A DNA stretch of 59,837 nt, from contig NZ_VEDO01000028.1 in assembly GCF_007677875.1 (NCBI RefSeq), positions 1-59,837 of the forward strand, in the 5' to 3' direction. Shown here in pieces: positions 1-12,902 of the stretch; positions within the stretch are counted from its first letter, which is position 1; every line of letters starts with the position of its first letter. Position numbers and translations under genes: made by a program. The stretch comes from Variovorax boronicumulans. GTDB lineage: Bacteria; Pseudomonadota; Gammaproteobacteria; Burkholderiales; Burkholderiaceae_C. Below the pieces are notes generated by a model. It was not told the DNA's origin. It saw only the letters and a list, made by a program, of their open reading frames with translations, and searched no databases.

Positions 1-99
<99 letters not shown>

Positions 100-102
100 T
101 TA

Positions 103-163
103 GGTCTGCACGGCATTGCTGGTTCGTCACGCACGGGCACGTGACGGCATGCCGTCGCAGACC
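103..163 (-). other. Compound hairpin in the fusA-tuf spacer
   Basis: Two nested inverted repeats fill the spacer between fusA and tuf. Outer arms at 103-116 and 149-163 pair over 14 bp with one bulged base (156). Inner arms at 125-131 and 140-146 pair over 7 bp around an 8-nt loop. There is no T-run on either strand, so this is not a classical intrinsic terminator. Co-transcribed with fusA and tuf, it could be an RNA processing site, a translational control element for tuf or an attenuator. The structure is seen directly; the role is inference. Confidence 0.55.
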
Positions 164-207
164 AGCGAAGGACATGGCGGCAACGCCACCCCGTCCCTTG
201 GGTCTTC

Positions 208-2310
<2,103 letters not shown>

Positions 2311-2334
2311 GAAAGAAACTCCTTGAACGGCACA

Positions 2335-2366
2335 GAGCCCGCCCGTCTCGTGGACAGGTCGGGCTC
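2335..2366 (-). other. Hairpin in the rpsG-fusA spacer
   Basis: Arms GAGCCCG (2335-2341) and CGGGCTC (2360-2366) form a perfect 7-bp stem, with a few further pairs inside (GTC/GAC). It sits between the rpsG stop and the fusA ribosome-binding site. No T-run follows on the minus strand, so it is unlikely to end transcription. It may shape the leader of fusA. Confidence 0.35.
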
Positions 2367-2393
2367 CAGGCCTTTAGAACGACAGGGTGGGGA

Positions 2394-2867
2394 TCAGAAA
2401 CGGAAGTGGCTGAACGCCTTGTTGGCTTCGGCCATGCGGTGCACTTCGTCACGGCGCTTCATCGCACCGCCACGGCCTTCGGTGGCTTCCATCAGCTCGT
2501 TGGCCAGGCGCAGGGACATGGACTTCTCGCCACGCTTGCGGGCGGCTTCCTTGATCCAGCGCATCGACAGGGCCAGACGGCGCACCGGGCGCACTTCGAC
2601 CGGCACCTGGTAGTTGGCGCCACCGACGCGGCGGGACTTCACTTCCACCATCGGCTTGACGTTGTTGATGGCGATCGTGAAGGCTTCCAGCGGGTCCTTG
2701 CCCGGGTTCTTCTTCTCGATGAAGTCGAGCGCGCCATAAATGATGCGCTCGGCGACCGCCTTCTTGCCGCCTTCCATGATCACGTTCATGAACTTGGACA
2801 GCTCGACATTGCCGAACTTGGGATCCGGCAGGATTTCACGTTTGGGAACTTCGCGACGACGTGGCAT
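2394..2867 (-). CDS. rpsG: 30S ribosomal protein S7
   Basis: Primary binding protein of the 3' major domain of 16S rRNA and part of the E-site wall. The protein is 157 residues, typical for S7, and begins [20 protein letters not shown]. The S7 core is recognisable ([21 protein letters not shown], then [24 protein letters not shown] in two parts). A strong AAAGAGGTG precedes the ATG. It lies 152 bp downstream of rpsL. In E. coli S7 represses its own operon by binding the rpsL-rpsG spacer; a corresponding site here cannot be demonstrated by eye. Confidence 0.97.
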   Translation of the reverse strand: MPRRREVPKREILPDPKFGNVELSKFMNVIMEGGKKAVAERIIYGALDFIEKKNPGKDPLEAFTIAINNVKPMVEVKSRRVGGANYQVPVEVRPVRRLALSMRWIKEAARKRGEKSMSLRLANELMEATEGRGGAMKRRDEVHRMAEANKAFSHFRF

Positions 2868-3019
2868 GTTTCACCTCTTTGCTTCAGCCGGCCTTCTTTT
2901 CAAAGACCTCGGGAGCCATCCGGGCTTCCCGCTTACTCGACCCATCCCACCGGGGATTTCGGGTCACTACGCTCTTGGCCGCTGCCTGCGGTTTCGAGCA
3001 CCGAACGAACAAGACCCGA

Positions 3020-3397
3020 TCAGGCCTTCTTGGGGCGCTTGGCGCCGTACTTGGAACGCGCTTGCTTGCGGTCCTTCACACCTTGCAGGTCCAGCGAACC
3101 GCGCACGATGTGGTAACGCACACCGGGCAAGTCCTTGACACGACCGCCGCGAACCAGCACGACGCTGTGTTCCTGCAGGTTGTGGCCTTCACCCCCGATG
3201 TAGGAAATGACTTCGAAGCCATTGGTCAGACGGACCTTGGCGACCTTACGCAGAGCCGAGTTCGGCTTCTTCGGCGTCGTCGTGTAGACCCGGGTGCAGA
3301 CGCCGCGGCGCTGCGGGGAGTTTTGCATCGCGGGGCTCTTCGAGTTGATGGTCTCGACTTCCCGGCCCTGACGCACGAGTTGATTGATGGTTGGCAC
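3020..3397 (-). CDS. rpsL: 30S ribosomal protein S12, GTG start
   Basis: Decoding-centre protein of the small subunit. The length of 125 residues fits S12. The loops whose mutation gives streptomycin resistance, [12 protein letters not shown] and [13 protein letters not shown], have the wild-type lysines. The initiation codon is GTG (3395-3397), preceded by AAGGAG eight bases upstream; no ATG in a better position exists, so the GTG is firm. It is the first gene of the str operon, about 120 nt downstream of the promoter at 3525-3553. Confidence 0.97.
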   Translation of the reverse strand: MPTINQLVRQGREVETINSKSPAMQNSPQRRGVCTRVYTTTPKKPNSALRKVAKVRLTNGFEVISYIGGEGHNLQEHSVVLVRGGRVKDLPGVRYHIVRGSLDLQGVKDRKQARSKYGAKRPKKA

Positions 3398-3524
3398 TCA
3401 AGCCTCTCCTTGTGATGGCGCTCGCCCGACGTCCCAACAACGCAGGTTCCGCACCGACAACCGCTTCGACCGGAGGTCTTGAGCGGCAAACGTGAATCCC
3501 TCGGAATTTTCCGAAAAGCCCGCG

Positions 3525-3553
3525 AGTATAGCGTTGCAGCCTCGGCGCCGCAA
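3525..3553 (-). promoter_or_regulatory. sigma70 promoter of the str operon
   Basis: On the minus strand, -35 TTGCGG (3553-3548) and -10 TATACT (3530-3525) are separated by exactly 17 bp. The predicted start is near 3518, giving a leader of about 120 nt before the rpsL GTG. The -35 begins 9 bp after the dacA stop codon. A 14-bp perfect palindrome TCGGAATTTTCCGA (3501-3514) lies in the first 20 nt of the transcript. Confidence 0.75.
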
Positions 3554-3561
3554 GAGATCGG

Positions 3562-4722
3562 CTATTTGATCCAGAGCCGCACCGCATCCCAGGCACGGCC
3601 CAGCACACCGGCCTGCCGGACGGGCTCGAGCACCTGCAGCGGCACAGTGGCAAGTTCCTGGTCGTCCAGCATCACCTTCAGCGTGCCGACGGTCTGCCCC
3701 TTCGTGAACGGCGCGACCAGCGGATCCGGCCGAGCGACATCCGTCTTGAGGCGCGCGGCGCGTCCAGCAGGCACGGCCACCACCACGGCTTCGGTGCGGC
3801 CGAGCCGCAGGGTGCTTTCCTGCCCCTTCCAGACCGCCGGTGTGACCACGGCCTGGTCGGCATCGAACAGCTTGACCGCCTCGAACGCCGTGTAGCCCCA
3901 GTTCAGCAGCTTTTGCGACTCGTTGGCGCGCGCATCCTCGCTGGACGCACCGATCACGATGGACAGCAGGCGGCGGCCGCCGGCCAGGTTCGGAAAGTCG
4001 CGCCTGGCGGTGGCGACCATGCAGTACCCGGCCGCGTTGGTGTGGCCGGTCTTGAGGCCATCGACGGTGGGATCGCGGAACAACAGCAGGTTGCGGTTGG
4101 TGTCATTGGCCACCGGCGTGCCCTGGTAGCGGTACTTCTTGATGCTGTAGTAGTGCAGGTACTCCGGGAAGTCGCGGACCAGGCGGGTCGACAGCATCGC
4201 CAGGTCGCGCGCCGTGGTCGTGTGGCCGGCCTCCGCCAGGCCTTCGGGATTCTTGTAGACCGTGTTCCGCATGCCCAGCGCCTTGGCCTGCGCGTTCATG
4301 AGCTGCACGAAGCGCTCGGCCGTGCCGCCCACGGCTTCGGCCAGGGCCATGGTTGCGTCGTTGCCCGACTGCACGACCATGCCCTTGACGAGATCATCCA
4401 CCGGCACCTGCATCTTGGGGTCGATGAACATGCGCGAACCCGGCATCTTCCAGGCCCGCTCGCTGACCGACAGACTCTGGGTCAACGCGAGTTTCCCGGA
4501 CTTGAGCGCGTCGAACACCAGATAGGCGCTCATGAGCTTGGTCAGCGAGGCCGGCTCGACCGGCGCATCGGCACCCTTCTCGAGCAGCACCTGGTTCGCG
4601 GTCATGTCCACCAGGAGGTAGGCCCGGGCGGCCACCTCGGGGCCCTGCGGCATCTGGGCGCTGGCCAGTGATACGGCAGCGGCCAGCAGCGGTGCCAGCA
4701 ACCACTTCAAAAAACGGTTCAT
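3562..4722 (-). CDS. dacA: D-alanyl-D-alanine carboxypeptidase (PBP5/6 type)
   Basis: Penicillin-binding protein that trims the terminal D-Ala from peptidoglycan pentapeptides in the periplasm. It has 386 residues, usual for the PBP5 family. A signal peptide ends at about LASAQ (residue 23). The catalytic triad of motifs is visible: SLTK with Ser59/Lys62, SGN in VQSGND, and KTG in LKTGHTN. A C-terminal PBP5_C beta domain and an amphipathic end (AWDAVRLWIK) fit membrane anchoring. The ATG at 4722 is chosen because it opens the signal peptide; the longer upstream frame overlaps the neighbouring hydrolase. It is last in the minus-strand run hemJ-vanZ-ferredoxin-hydrolase-dacA, 55 bp after the hydrolase. 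Confidence 0.93.
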   Translation of the reverse strand: MNRFLKWLLAPLLAAAVSLASAQMPQGPEVAARAYLLVDMTANQVLLEKGADAPVEPASLTKLMSAYLVFDALKSGKLALTQSLSVSERAWKMPGSRMFIDPKMQVPVDDLVKGMVVQSGNDATMALAEAVGGTAERFVQLMNAQAKALGMRNTVYKNPEGLAEAGHTTTARDLAMLSTRLVRDFPEYLHYYSIKKYRYQGTPVANDTNRNLLLFRDPTVDGLKTGHTNAAGYCMVATARRDFPNLAGGRRLLSIVIGASSEDARANESQKLLNWGYTAFEAVKLFDADQAVVTPAVWKGQESTLRLGRTEAVVVAVPAGRAARLKTDVARPDPLVAPFTKGQTVGTLKVMLDDQELATVPLQVLEPVRQAGVLGRAWDAVRLWIK

Positions 4723-4777
4723 CGGAATCAACAGGAGAACGGCTGCGCGGGCAGCCCGACCGGCGCCAGCACGGCGT

Positions 4778-5419
4778 TCAGACGGGAGCGGCGGCCTGCA
4801 GATGCCGGACCACCAGGCCCTTGAGCAGCGGCAATTGGCCGTGAAAGAAATGCCCGCCACCCGGCACGACGGTAACAGGCAGGGATTGCGGACGCGCCCA
4901 ATCCAGCACGGCTGACAAGGGCACAGTGTCGTCCTGCTCGCCATGCACGACCAGAGTGCGGACGTGCAGACTTGAGGGAATGGTGGCAACGTCGAAACGC
5001 GATGCCGCCGTGCCCACCAGCACCAGTTGGTCGACGGCGCGCTCCGGCGGCAGCGCGGCGAGCGCGCGGCTCGCGACGAAGGCACCGAAGGAAAAGCCGG
5101 CCAAGGCCAGCGGACCACCGCCGGCCAGCTGCGCCACAACGATGCCGAAGTCCTCGGCCTCGCCGCGCCCCTCGTCGTGTACGCCGGCACTGGCGCCGAC
5201 GCCACGGAAGTTGAAGCGGACGGCCGTCCAGCCGCACTGCACGAAGGCGCGCGCCAGCGTCTGCACGACCTTGTTGTCCATGGTGCCGCCGAACAGCGGG
5301 TGCGGATGCGCGATGACGGCCACGCCGCGCGCGGGGACGCCAGCGTCGGGCGTGTCGCGCAGCACTTCGATGGCGCCGACCGGGCCTTGCAGCGTGAGCC
5401 GCTCCGTGGATGCGTTCAT
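4778..5419 (-). CDS. Alpha/beta hydrolase family protein
   Basis: A 213-residue compact alpha/beta hydrolase. The nucleophile elbow is GFSFGAF (Gly-x-Ser-x-Gly, near residue 109) and the oxyanion-side HPHPLFGGTMDN motif is near residue 40. It has a late acid (EQDD) and a histidine in GGGHFFHG. This motif set matches the small YcjY/YheT-like hydrolases annotated as alpha/beta hydrolases of unknown substrate. No signal peptide, so it is probably cytoplasmic. It follows the ferredoxin gene with a 3-bp gap, so co-transcription is likely. The substrate cannot be told from sequence. Confidence 0.85.
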   Translation of the reverse strand: MNASTERLTLQGPVGAIEVLRDTPDAGVPARGVAVIAHPHPLFGGTMDNKVVQTLARAFVQCGWTAVRFNFRGVGASAGVHDEGRGEAEDFGIVVAQLAGGGPLALAGFSFGAFVASRALAALPPERAVDQLVLVGTAASRFDVATIPSSLHVRTLVVHGEQDDTVPLSAVLDWARPQSLPVTVVPGGGHFFHGQLPLLKGLVVRHLQAAAPV

Positions 5420-5422
5420 GGC

Positions 5423-5757
5423 TCAGCGTCCCAGGTGCGCCGGCGTCAGCAGCCGCTCGACGACCTGGCCGTTCTTCAAATGCGACTCGACGATCTCGTC
5501 GATGTCTGCCTGGTCGACGAAGCTGTACCAGACCGCCTCGGGATAGACCACAGCCACGGGGCCGGCTGCGCAGCGGTCCAGGCAGCCCGCCTTGTTCACG
5601 CGGACCTTGCCGGGTCCCGCAAGGCCCGCAGCCTTGACCTGCGCCTTGCAGCGGTCGAAGGCCTCCTTGGCGCCGTGGTGGGCGCAGCAGTCTTCGCCAT
5701 TGGTGCGCTCGTTCAGGCAGAAGAAGATGTGGCGCTCGTAATAGGAGGGGGGCGTGC

Positions 5758-5761
<4 letters not shown>
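5423..5761 (-). CDS. Thioredoxin-fold [2Fe-2S] ferredoxin
   Basis: A 112-residue (2Fe-2S) ferredoxin-like protein. Four cysteines fit the thin-ferredoxin pattern: one in IFFCLNE near residue 15, CC in EDCCAH near residues 25-26, then CLDRCAAGP near residues 60-64. Such proteins transfer electrons in the cytoplasm; the partner is unknown. Its start overlaps the vanZ-like stop by 4 bp (ATGA) and it leads into the alpha/beta hydrolase after 3 bp, so translation is probably coupled. The same ferredoxin-hydrolase pairing is common in Burkholderiales, as far as I recall. Confidence 0.85.
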
Positions 5762-8568
<2,807 letters not shown>

Positions 8569-8575
8569 CCTGCCG

Positions 8576-9673
8576 ATGCAGATCGTCGAGTTCAGCCCCG
8601 GCACGCTGCGCTTCGCCGAGGAACTGCCCGAGCGCGCACCCGACAACGGCTTCGTCTGGCTCTTCCTCGAGCGCGAAAGCCTGGAGGCCGAACTGCCCGC
8701 CGTGCAGCGCGCTGCCCAGCGCCTGGGCGGCTCGCAACTGCTGGACCTGCACTGCGCCGATCTGATCAACGCAGCCCACCCCTCGCACTACGACTACACC
8801 TCGGTCTACGACCTGATCGTGTTCCGCCGGCTGGCCACGCAGGAGGAAACCGGCGCGGAGGCCGAGCCCACCGGCCCGGCCCGCTCCATGCCGGCCGCGT
8901 TCCGGCGCATCAGCACGCGTGCGGTCGGCTTCGCGGTGTTCGACCGCCTGCTGGTCAGCGTGCACCCGGCCGGGTGTTTCACTGCGCGCTCGTTCCTCCA
9001 ACGCTACCTGTCGGATGCCGTGCACAGCGACGGGCTCACGGCCACGGTGCGATCCCGCCTGCCGACCACGCCGTCCGACCTCATGCTGCGCATGGTCAAC
9101 GTGATGGTCGACAGCTACCTGGAGCTGCGCAAGGTGCTGAGCCAGCAGCTGGACCACTGGCAGCAGGAGCTGCTGCGGCCCGGCTCGCGCTTTTCGAACT
9201 GGAACGCGCTGATGGCGGCCCGCAACGAACTGCATATGCTGGAAGACCTCTGCGAGGAGCAACACGACGCCATGCAGGAATGGCTGGACACGCTGCGCGA
9301 GCAGCCCGCGGGCGCCATGCCGCAGGCAGAGCGCGACGGCCTGGTGGCACGCTCGCGCGATGTGATCGAGCACATCCAGCGCGTGGTCCACCACGTGCGC
9401 CGGCTCGAGCAGAACGCCGAGACCGTGGTGCAGATCCACTTTTCGGCGCAGAGCAACCGCACCAACGACATCATGCGCATCCTGACCGCGCTGACCGCCG
9501 TGTTCCTGCCGCTGAACCTGATCGCCGGCATCTTCGGCATGAACTTCGAGTTCATCCCGCTGATCCACCAGCAGGACGGCTTTTGGTGGGCCATGGGCGC
9601 GATGGCCGTGATCGCAGTGCTGCTGGTGGTGCTGTTCCGGCGCAAGCGCTACCTCGCCCGCACCGGACGCTGA
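8576..9673 (+). CDS. CorA family magnesium/divalent cation transporter
   Basis: A 365-residue inner-membrane channel-type transporter of the CorA/ZntB superfamily. The long soluble N-terminal domain (about residues 1-295) is followed by two C-terminal membrane helices. The family signature GMN occurs at the end of the first helix in IFGMNFEFIP. The short periplasmic loop then leads to the last helix (AMGAMAVIAVLLVVLF) and a basic tail. It lies 7 bp after hemB; with a Mg-type HemB next door, co-expression with a Mg transporter is an attractive but unproven link. Which ion is carried cannot be decided from sequence. Confidence 0.9.
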   Translation: MQIVEFSPGTLRFAEELPERAPDNGFVWLFLERESLEAELPAVQRAAQRLGGSQLLDLHCADLINAAHPSHYDYTSVYDLIVFRRLATQEETGAEAEPTGPARSMPAAFRRISTRAVGFAVFDRLLVSVHPAGCFTARSFLQRYLSDAVHSDGLTATVRSRLPTTPSDLMLRMVNVMVDSYLELRKVLSQQLDHWQQELLRPGSRFSNWNALMAARNELHMLEDLCEEQHDAMQEWLDTLREQPAGAMPQAERDGLVARSRDVIEHIQRVVHHVRRLEQNAETVVQIHFSAQSNRTNDIMRILTALTAVFLPLNLIAGIFGMNFEFIPLIHQQDGFWWAMGAMAVIAVLLVVLFRRKRYLARTGR

Positions 9674-9679
9674 GCTGGC

Positions 9680-11230
9680 TCAGTTGGCCAGCGCCAGCTC
9701 CAGCGGCTTCTTCGCGCGGAAGGCCCACTTGGGCCCCAGGCGGAACGATTCCAGCTGGGTAGAGCTGGCTTCCGCGAAGAACAAATCCTCGGACAGGCCC
9801 AGCCGTTCGAAGGCCCGGCGCTGGCGCACCGAACGGCGGCGCAGGTCGCCCTCGAAGGCATTGCTGTCGCCGCGCGACTGCTCGAAGAAGGCGGCCGCGC
9901 GTGCGAGGTTCTGGGCCGCCTGCCCGGTCAAGGCCGGCACCGCGCGCGGCGCCGACAGCCGCGCCTGCGTGATGAAAGGATTGCGCCCCACCAGCAGCCC
10001 CCAGGGCCGGCGGCCTTCGGCCGGGTCCACGCTGAGCGCCTCCAGCTTGGTCAGGCCGAAATCGCGTGCCAGCGTGAGCCGCATGGCCAGCCAGGGATCG
10101 CTCTGGCGCAGTTGCTCGATGGCGCTGCGGGCCGTCGCCTCGTCACCGGCCACCGGCAGCACCAGCGACTGCAGCAGGCGCCGGGCATGGGCATCGTCCT
10201 GCGCCGCGGCGGCATGCAGCCAGCCGATGGCCTGCTCGCTCTCGGCCAGCGTGGTGGCGGAACGCAGCACCAGCGCGCCGAGCTTGCGCTGCGCCTCGGC
10301 CTGACCCAGCGTCGCGGCCTTCTCGAGGAAGAACCGCGCCAGCTGCGGGTTGGACACCGACAAGCGGTGGTCCGAATGCATGGCATACAGGTCCAGCCAG
10401 GCGTCGTCGCGTCCAGCATCGGCCGCGCGCAGCAGCAGCGCCACGCCCTTGCGCATGTTGCTACCGGTGGCCAGCCGCGCCGGAGCGAGGCCGCTGTGCG
10501 AGATGCCGCACAGCGCCCGGCCGAGCAGGCAGGCCGCATCGCGCTCGCCGCGGGCGATCGCCATCTCCAGGCTGGCTTCCACCTGTTCGGGCACCAGGCC
10601 ACGCAATTCGCGGCCTTCGCGTTCGGCCAGCACCACGGCCGCCACGACCAGGTCCGACAAGCCATGCGTGAGCCGGGGCGCCAGCAGCAGGGCCACGTGC
10701 ACGCAGTCGAGCAGCAGATCGAGCACCCCGCCCTCGCGGGCCTGGCGTGCCGCCATCGTGGCGACCTGGGCCACATCCACGGCGGCACTTCCGGACACGG
10801 CCCGCAGCATCGCCACCAAGGCGTCTGCTGCGCGCGCCTGGCGCAACGCTGCGACGGCCTGACGTGCTTCCACATGGCCACCGGTGGCAGCGGCTTCCAG
10901 CCAGGACAGACCGGCATCCACGCGGCTGTGCTGCAGGCACAACCACACGCCGAGCTTGAACTGCGCCAGCAGGCTGCCGGCACTGGCCGCCTTGCGCAAG
11001 GCCTCGTCCTGCTGCAGCTGCAGCAGGTCCTGCAACGGCAGGCTCTCGGCGATGGTGCGGGCCGTCTCGATCCGGTCGCGCACGCTGGGATGGCTCAGGT
11101 ACTCCATGCCTGTGGCGACGTGGCGGGGGAAGCCATCGCCCCCGACCAGATAACGGCGCCCGGCTTCGCTGCGCGCTGCAGCGTCGCCCTGGCGGGCCAG
11201 GGCCAGCAGCTGGATGTCTTGTCTGCGCAT
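9680..11230 (-). CDS. Sel1-like (TPR-type) repeat protein
   Basis: A 516-residue protein built of helical Sel1-like repeats. Recognisable units are AQFKLGVWLCLQHSRVDAGL followed by SWLEAAATGGHVEA (near residue 85), a unit around AACLLGRALCG (near 240), and KAATLGQAEAQRKLGALVLR (near 305), followed by another around IGWLHAAAAQDDAHAR. Such repeats mediate protein-protein contacts. No signal peptide is seen, so it is probably cytoplasmic. AAAGGAG precedes the ATG at 11230. Its stop is 7 bp from the corA stop (convergent). Upstream lies an AT-rich stretch with two dyads (11360-11402). The partner is unknown. Confidence 0.75.
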   Translation of the reverse strand: MRRQDIQLLALARQGDAAARSEAGRRYLVGGDGFPRHVATGMEYLSHPSVRDRIETARTIAESLPLQDLLQLQQDEALRKAASAGSLLAQFKLGVWLCLQHSRVDAGLSWLEAAATGGHVEARQAVAALRQARAADALVAMLRAVSGSAAVDVAQVATMAARQAREGGVLDLLLDCVHVALLLAPRLTHGLSDLVVAAVVLAEREGRELRGLVPEQVEASLEMAIARGERDAACLLGRALCGISHSGLAPARLATGSNMRKGVALLLRAADAGRDDAWLDLYAMHSDHRLSVSNPQLARFFLEKAATLGQAEAQRKLGALVLRSATTLAESEQAIGWLHAAAAQDDAHARRLLQSLVLPVAGDEATARSAIEQLRQSDPWLAMRLTLARDFGLTKLEALSVDPAEGRRPWGLLVGRNPFITQARLSAPRAVPALTGQAAQNLARAAAFFEQSRGDSNAFEGDLRRRSVRQRRAFERLGLSEDLFFAEASSTQLESFRLGPKWAFRAKKPLELALAN

Positions 11231-11359
11231 GTTTTCGGCTCCTTTGTTGCGATGGCGCGACGTTTGCAGCGCCTGGGCAGCACCTTTGCGGTGCGCCCTC
11301 CGCGGTTTGGGATGCCGGGAAGGTTAAAGCCGACGACCTGACAGAAGCATTTCGCTTAG

Positions 11360-11402
11360 ATTACATCTTTGTAATGATCAATAGTGGTAACCCCATAGTT
11401 AC
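11360..11402. promoter_or_regulatory. Two tandem N6 dyads in an AT-rich patch
   Basis: ATTAC-N6-GTAAT (11360-11375) and GTAAC-N6-GTTAC (11387-11402) have the same geometry, with centres 27 bp apart. The surrounding 70 bp are strikingly AT-rich for this genome. They lie about 130-170 bp upstream of the Sel1-repeat gene and just downstream of the porin terminator. The form resembles sites of OmpR-family regulators, and such a regulator is encoded at 12903. The dyads are seen; binding is inference. Confidence 0.4.
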
Positions 11403-11404
11403 AC

Positions 11405-11444
11405 ATAAACAACAAAAAGCCCGCCTCTCTTGCGAGAGGCGGGC
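11405..11444 (-). terminator. Intrinsic terminator of the porin gene
   Basis: Perfect 11-bp stem (11444-11434 with 11429-11419, loop of 4) followed on the minus strand by TTTTTGTTGTTTATG. It is 50 nt past the porin stop codon, in the right direction, and is a textbook rho-independent terminator. Confidence 0.92.
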
Positions 11445-11493
11445 GACAAGTCACCTTGGAGAAGCTCGCCAATCAATGGCGAAGCGGTGATCT

Positions 11494-12540
11494 TTAGAAG
11501 GCGTGGCGCAGGCCGATGTCCAGGCCCTTGGAGTTGTCGCCAGCACCGGTCACGGAACCGTTCAGAGCCAGGTTCGAGCCGTCCTTGTTCTTCAGGTAGG
11601 CGAACGTGGTGTACAGAGCAGTGCGCTTGGACAGATTGTGGACATAGCCCAGAGCGAACTTGTCGGCACGAACGTCGCTGTCGCGCTCGCTGGCGCGCGT
11701 CCAGGAGGCGCGGATCAGGCCAGCACCCACCGGCACGGTCGTGCCAACGGTGTACAGACGGGTCTTGGCGCTATCGCCCAGAGCTTCGCCCTTGTCTTGA
11801 CCGACGGACACCAGCAGCTTGGCAACGCCGAAGTCGTAAGAACCGCCGATGTTCAGGTTCTTGGTGTCGACCTTGGTCGTCAGAGCACCGACGGTCGCGC
11901 TGAAGTCGGTTTCGCCGTAAGCAACACCCACGCTGATCGGGCCGTTTTCATAGCCGACGCGAACGCCATAGCCATTGCCGTACTGGTCGCGGTTGGTCGC
12001 CGGGCTGGCATCGCGGCCGTTGCGGTAGTACTGCACTTGACCGAAGAAGCCACCCAGGGTCTTGGGCGTGAAGTACGAAACGGCGTTGCTGGTACGGGTC
12101 TGCAGGCCGTACAGGATGCCCAGGTCTTGGGTTTCCAGAATATTGCCAACGCCGTTGTCGCCGAAGGCGTCATACAGGTTGTTGTAAGGCGCCGTAAAGT
12201 CGCGGCCCAGGCGGATTTCGCCCCAGCTGTCGCCCATCAGGCTGACGGTCGAACGGCGGGTGAATGCCAGCGCGTTGCTGTTCTGGCCGTTGCCGTTGTT
12301 CAGGGTGTAACCAGCTTCGAGCCAGAAGCCAGCCTTCAGGCCGCCACCCAGGTCTTCCACGCCGCGGAAGCCGATGCGGCTGGTGGACAGACCACCGCTG
12401 CCCAGGCCGACGTTGTTGTCGACGCTGCCGCGGCCGACTTGGACCGTCGCGTCGGCGATACCGAACAGCGTGACGGAAGATTGGGCGTAGGAAGCGGAAG
12501 CGGCAGCGGCCAGCACAGCCAGCGTTGCGATCTTTTTCAT
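11494..12540 (-). CDS. General trimeric porin (OmpC/Omp32 family)
   Basis: Outer-membrane beta-barrel porin of the type abundant in Burkholderiales (Omp32-like, porin_4). It has 348 residues. The signal peptide MKKIATLAVLAAAASASYAQ is followed by SSVTLFGIADATVQVG, the usual first strand. The constriction-loop region RLGRDFTAPYNNLYDAFG and the C-terminal GLDIGLRHAF, ending in Phe, are diagnostic. Of two in-frame ATGs the one at 12540 is preferred because AAGGA lies 5 bp upstream; the ATG at 12546 would abut the Shine-Dalgarno. Codon use is less GC-biased than its neighbours, as expected of a highly expressed gene. It has a strong terminator downstream and a leader hairpin upstream. Confidence 0.95.
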   Translation of the reverse strand: MKKIATLAVLAAAASASYAQSSVTLFGIADATVQVGRGSVDNNVGLGSGGLSTSRIGFRGVEDLGGGLKAGFWLEAGYTLNNGNGQNSNALAFTRRSTVSLMGDSWGEIRLGRDFTAPYNNLYDAFGDNGVGNILETQDLGILYGLQTRTSNAVSYFTPKTLGGFFGQVQYYRNGRDASPATNRDQYGNGYGVRVGYENGPISVGVAYGETDFSATVGALTTKVDTKNLNIGGSYDFGVAKLLVSVGQDKGEALGDSAKTRLYTVGTTVPVGAGLIRASWTRASERDSDVRADKFALGYVHNLSKRTALYTTFAYLKNKDGSNLALNGSVTGAGDNSKGLDIGLRHAF

Positions 12541-12570
12541 GGTCATCCTTGAGTGAGGTTTCGTGATCGG

Positions 12571-12606
12571 GGTCATGTCCCGCGACTCTTCGCAGAGAAC
12601 ATGACC
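12571..12606 (-). promoter_or_regulatory. Structured 5' leader hairpin of the porin mRNA
   Basis: On the minus strand, 8-bp perfect arms GGTCATGT (12606-12599) and ACATGACC (12578-12571) enclose a 20-nt loop. Within the loop CTCT-GCGA-AGAG (12597-12586) forms a second stem capped by a GNRA tetraloop (GCGA). It ends about 30 nt upstream of the porin ATG. It may affect mRNA stability or small-RNA control of the porin; only the fold potential is directly seen. It lies in the longest gene-free stretch of the window (12541-12902), which otherwise holds the divergent promoters. Confidence 0.5.
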
Positions 12607-12807
12607 GTGAGCGTAGGGATCGGCCGGGCGCGCCGACAGGCTCGGTGTCGCAAAACCGGGGGGGCCGTTCGCAAACCCCCTGCACTTTTGGCACAAGCTG
12701 TTCCTCCACCACCACACGGCGCCGACAGAGCCGTAGACGGCACGGCTTCGACGCAAAACCGCTTCGGCTATTTCCAGTTCGGCAACAGTGCGTTGCCAGG
12801 GTCCGTC

Positions 12808-12836
12808 TTGATGGCGTCAAGCGCGGCTCCTACAGT
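12808..12836 (+). promoter_or_regulatory. sigma70-like promoter of the two-component operon
   Basis: -35 TTGATG (12808-12813), 17-bp spacer, -10 TACAGT (12831-12836). The predicted start is near 12843, about 60 nt before the response-regulator ATG. A short inverted repeat GGCAAC-N5-GTTGCC (12781-12797) lies just upstream of the -35 and could be an activator site. Confidence 0.45.
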
Positions 12837-12902
12837 CGCTGTCATCTTCCGGTAAGGTTGGACGTGGCGTTGGCGCCGCGCCGGCCGAGGACTCTGTTGA
12901 CC

